Part shown: positions 40,359 through 42,801 of the stretch, piece after piece
How positions within the stretch are numbered: the stretch's first letter is position 1
How the letters are laid out: the number at the start of each line of letters is the position of its first letter
Source: JBCCEV01 sp039030125
GTDB lineage: Bacteria; Pseudomonadota; Gammaproteobacteria; Ga0077536
DNA length: 42,801 nucleotides
Assembly: GCA_039030125.1 (NCBI GenBank)
Contig: JBCCEV010000013.1
Span: forward strand, 1 to 42,801
Reading direction: 5' to 3'
Translations under genes and position numbers: made by a program
Notes under the pieces: model-generated
Database searches by the model: none
The model's input: the letters and a program-made list of their open reading frames with translations, nothing else
Told to the model about the DNA's origin: nothing

Positions 40359-41147
40359 CTAAGCGGCAAGCGCGGCAACCAGCGCTTGATGCGTTGCTTC
40401 GGGCTGCTCGCTACTCAGCATATGACCACTGTTTGGGATCACGGTTTGCCTAGCGTTTTTCAGCGCCTCAATGGTGGCTTGGGCGTTGCGCGCCGGGGTC
40501 ATTTTGTCGTCCGATCCGCTGATGATCGTGACTGGACACGAGACGTTTCGGGCGGCTTCGATCCCGCCCTCATAAGCCTGGCAGGCGCTCAAGTCTGTAT
40601 GCAGTACACCGTCGGCGGCGCGCTCCAGTAGGCGCTTCGAAAATGTTGTCGCCCGCAAGCCTGCCACCGGGTTTGCGCCGATGTGGGCGCCGTGGCCGTT
40701 GCCCCATACGGTCATCATTTGCTCGGCGCTCGCGCGATCGTCGTCCGCCGCGTCTAAAAGGAGATCGCTAACCGCCATCGGAAAACCAAAGCCCAGCAAC
40801 GCCAAGCGCGATATTCGTCCCCCGCCGCGCGCCGCCGCTTCGAGCGCGATTAAGGCGCCCATGCTGTGACCGGCCAGGCATAAGGTTTCAACCCCAATGT
40901 TTTGCGTAAAGGCAAGCAACCAATCCGCCGCCTGCGGAATGCTCGCCAGTGGCGTGCCTGTGGATCGTCCGTGACCCGGTAAGTCGATAGCCAAAACCGG
41001 CTGATCGATGTATCGAAAGTAACGCGTATGGAAGGCCCACACGCAATGATCCATCGCCGCGCCGTGCACCAACACGATGACCTCACTGTCGGTTTTATCG
41101 AATTCACCGGCGGCAAATATGTCGTTGCTCTCAAATTGAAAATTCAT
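40359..41147 (-). CDS. Alpha/beta hydrolase
   Basis: This 262-residue alpha/beta-hydrolase-fold enzyme has VLVHGAAMDHCVW (oxyanion loop, about residues 26-38), the nucleophile elbow LAGHSMGALIALE with Ser at about residue 95, a late Asp in VTIISGSDDKMTP and the catalytic His in IPNSGHMLSSEQP (about 245). Without a substrate-specific motif, the function could be esterase, lipase or C-C hydrolase. It begins 10 bases after metY and probably forms an operon with it. GGGG lies 8 bases before the ATG. Confidence 0.88.
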   Translation of the reverse strand: MNFQFESNDIFAAGEFDKTDSEVIVLVHGAAMDHCVWAFHTRYFRYIDQPVLAIDLPGHGRSTGTPLASIPQAADWLLAFTQNIGVETLCLAGHSMGALIALEAAARGGGRISRLALLGFGFPMAVSDLLLDAADDDRASAEQMMTVWGNGHGAHIGANPVAGLRATTFSKRLLERAADGVLHTDLSACQAYEGGIEAARNVSCPVTIISGSDDKMTPARNAQATIEALKNARQTVIPNSGHMLSSEQPEATHQALVAALAA

Positions 41148-41157
41148 CGTCTTTCCC

Positions 41158-42453
41158 CTACTTTTGCGACCGGTGCAACGCGCGCGATAAATCGGCTATG
41201 AGATCGGCTGGATCCTCGAGTCCGACGGAGAGGCGCACCAAACTTTCAGAAATGCCGGCCGCTCGCAAGGCGTCGTCATCCATGCGTGCATGCGTCGTAC
41301 TCGCGGGGTGGATCACCAACGATTTCGCGTCGCCAACATTGGCGAGATGCGAAAACAATTCCAAACCCTCGATGAGACGGCGCCCCGCCTCGCGGCCCCC
41401 GTTGATTTCGAAGCTCAATACAGCACCACTACCTCGCGGATAAAGTCGGCTGGCAAGATCATGGTCAGGATGGCTGGCGAGCCCCGGGTAGGCGACACTC
41501 GCGACCGCCTCATGGGCCTCCAAGAATTCCGCGATGGCCATCGCGTTACTTACATGCTTTTGCATGCGCAGCGGTAAGGTCTCTACTCCTTGCAGGATCC
41601 GCGAAGCGGTATCGGCGCTCATAGCCGCACCAAAATCCCGAAGCCCTTCGCGTCGCGCGCGGAGGATAAAAGCGGCCGGTCCGAATTCCTCGCTGAAATC
41701 TAAACCGTGGAAACCCTCATATGGTTCGCACAAGGTGGGAAACTTCGACGCCACCGACTCCCACTCGAAGCGCCCGGCATCGACGATGACCCCGCCCAGC
41801 GCAATCCCGTGGCCGCCGATAAATTTGGTCAGTGAATGAATCGCGATATCCGCGCCGTGCTGCAACGGTTGAATGAGATGCGGTGTTGTTAAGGTCGCGT
41901 CAACGGCCAACGGTAATCCGGCACCATGCGCGACTTCCGCAACGCCGGCAATATCCAAAACCTCGCAGCGCGGGTTCGCAATTGTCTCGGCGAATACCAA
42001 GCGCGTTTGATCGGTGATCGCACTGGCAAAAGCCGCCGGATCGCGGGGGTCGACGAAAGTCGTTTCTATGCCAAAACGCGGCAAGGTGTAGGCCAACAAA
42101 TTATGGGTGCCGCCGTACAGCGAGCGGGCAGCCACGATATGCCCACCCGCCCCCATCAGGGTTGCTATCGCGATATGGATGGCCGCCATACCGCTCGCGG
42201 TTGCCACCGCCCCCACGCCGTCTTCAAGCGCCGCCATACGCTCTTCCAAAACGGCGACAGTGGGATTTGAAATTCGCGAGTACACGTGACCAGATCGCGC
42301 GATATCGAAACGCGATCCCGCCTCATCGTGATCGGAAAAAACGAAAGAGGTGGTCTGATAGATCGGGACCGCGCGAGCGCCGGTTGCCGGATCAGGTTGC
42401 TGGCCAGCGTGCAGTGACAGGGTATCTGGGCGAAGTGATTTGGGGGCGCTCAT
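41158..42453 (-). CDS. metY: O-acetylhomoserine sulfhydrylase (MetY-type)
   Basis: This 431-residue PLP enzyme makes homocysteine from O-acetylhomoserine and sulfide in methionine synthesis. Family blocks include LSLHAGQQPDPATGARAVPI at the start, VYSRISNPTVAVLEERMAAL (about residues 57-76), the PLP-phosphate site TASGMAAIH, DATLTTPHLIQPL with the ring-stacking region, and SLTKFIGGHGIALGG, where Lys at about 214 binds PLP. Length exceeds that of cystathionine gamma-synthase and fits MetY. AAGGAG precedes the ATG. It shares a transcript with the hydrolase. CysB control is possible but not shown. Confidence 0.92.
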   Translation of the reverse strand: MSAPKSLRPDTLSLHAGQQPDPATGARAVPIYQTTSFVFSDHDEAGSRFDIARSGHVYSRISNPTVAVLEERMAALEDGVGAVATASGMAAIHIAIATLMGAGGHIVAARSLYGGTHNLLAYTLPRFGIETTFVDPRDPAAFASAITDQTRLVFAETIANPRCEVLDIAGVAEVAHGAGLPLAVDATLTTPHLIQPLQHGADIAIHSLTKFIGGHGIALGGVIVDAGRFEWESVASKFPTLCEPYEGFHGLDFSEEFGPAAFILRARREGLRDFGAAMSADTASRILQGVETLPLRMQKHVSNAMAIAEFLEAHEAVASVAYPGLASHPDHDLASRLYPRGSGAVLSFEINGGREAGRRLIEGLELFSHLANVGDAKSLVIHPASTTHARMDDDALRAAGISESLVRLSVGLEDPADLIADLSRALHRSQK

Positions 42454-42500
42454 GCGCGTTACTCCTTAACCAACGCGGCGCATGTTAACAATTCGCGGCG

Positions 42501-42731
42501 CTAGACAACGGCTTGAGGGGCCCCAAAAACCTTGGCCCGCACGGTCGCACGATAGTCGCTCGGGGTGATGCCAAAGGCCCGTCTGAATAGTCGCGAGAAA
42601 TGACCGGCGTCCACAAATCCAACTCTAACGGCGACTTCTTGTACATTCAGATCGGTGCTGCCGAGAAGATCCTTCGCCATATTGCATCGAAGCGTTTGCC
42701 AATATTCGGTCGCCCACCCAGCCTTGCTCCA
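42501..42731 (-). pseudogene. AraC-family regulator, C-terminal HTH fragment
   Basis: Reading leftward, the frame gives YWQTLRCNMAKDLLGSTDL, then VQEVAVRVGFVDAGHFSRLF and FGITPSDYRATV before a TAG at 42503-42501. These are the two helix-turn-helix units that end AraC-family proteins. The ligand-binding half is missing: the match fades near 42714 and an in-frame TAG occurs at 42734-42732. The gene is either broken here or the sequence to its right does not belong to it. Confidence 0.75.
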
Positions 42732-42801
42732 CTAGCACCACCAGCTCCTCATGGTGGAGGTGTGGCTCCAGCCCCACCTATGCCACCCGTGCCAGCTCCT
42801 C
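42714..42801 (+). other. Anomalous Pro/Ala-coding sequence at window end
   Basis: After the AraC match ends, the last 88 bases change character. On the plus strand they read as a Pro/Ala-rich peptide (APPAPHGGGVAPAPPMPPVP, from 42735), using CCA, CCT and GCT codons that are rare in the neighbours. CCAGCTCCT occurs twice. This may be an assembly or contig-end artefact, or a repeat. Confidence 0.4.

Overview
The window looks like a piece of a gammaproteobacterial chromosome. The evidence is a CysB-type LysR regulator, Uup, SseA, YdcH, YqgE and a birA-coaX-SPOR-tRNA-Thr(UGU) block that matches the birA-coaA-thrU order known from enteric bacteria and Pseudomonas. The genus cannot be read from the sequence. 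A betaine-lipid pair (btaA/btaB), an RND/DUF1302/DUF1329 envelope set and a DUF6513 dihydropteroate-synthase-like gene suggest an aquatic, lipid-using bacterium, but this is inference.

Layout. 1-5807: a cyclophilin-type isomerase, btaB-btaA on the minus strand, then uup and an SCP-x-like thiolase on the plus strand. 5835-18844: thirteen kilobases of minus-strand envelope genes. In transcription order these are an RND (MMPL) exporter, a YCF48-like beta-propeller, a DUF1302 protein, an intrinsic terminator, a TetR regulator with a perfect palindrome just upstream, a tight five-gene operon (ExbB, ExbD, a second ExbD, a TonB-like VWA protein, a long helical-repeat protein), and a Tat-exported DUF1329 protein. 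19150-28928: a 9.7-kb genomic island inserted in the 3' end of tRNA-Thr and bounded by a perfect 45-bp repeat. It holds an integrase, an unknown gene, an AlpA-like HTH protein, a P2 gpA-like HUH replication protein, a dense block of short GC palindromes, a Hachiman defence pair (hamA/hamB) followed by a GIY-YIG nuclease gene, and a RES-domain NAD+ phosphorylase. 28884-37294: tRNA-Thr, a SPOR-domain protein, coaX, birA, a membrane VWA-FHA protein, sseA, a lipoprotein aminopeptidase, a secreted YqgE-like protein and a second FHA protein. 37309-42801: cysB, ydcH, a DUF6513 gene, an alpha/beta hydrolase, metY and a broken AraC-family fragment beside anomalous sequence at the window edge.

The best candidate for an undescribed system is the ExbB-ExbD-ExbD'-VWA-TPR operon (7354-12181). 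One ExbD keeps the membrane aspartate needed for proton flow, while the other has asparagine there. The VWA protein begins with a TonB-like membrane helix that keeps the Ser-x3-His pair, followed by a Pro/Glu-rich spacer, but carries a VWA domain where TonB has its receptor-binding domain. I infer a proton-driven machine that moves or tensions a VWA adhesion domain in the periplasm. It may serve the neighbouring RND/DUF1302/DUF1329 lipid-type transport genes.

The second point of interest is the island. It combines a satellite-like integrate-and-replicate module with a cargo of Hachiman plus GIY-YIG plus RES, and its ends carry near-identical candidate integrase arm sites.
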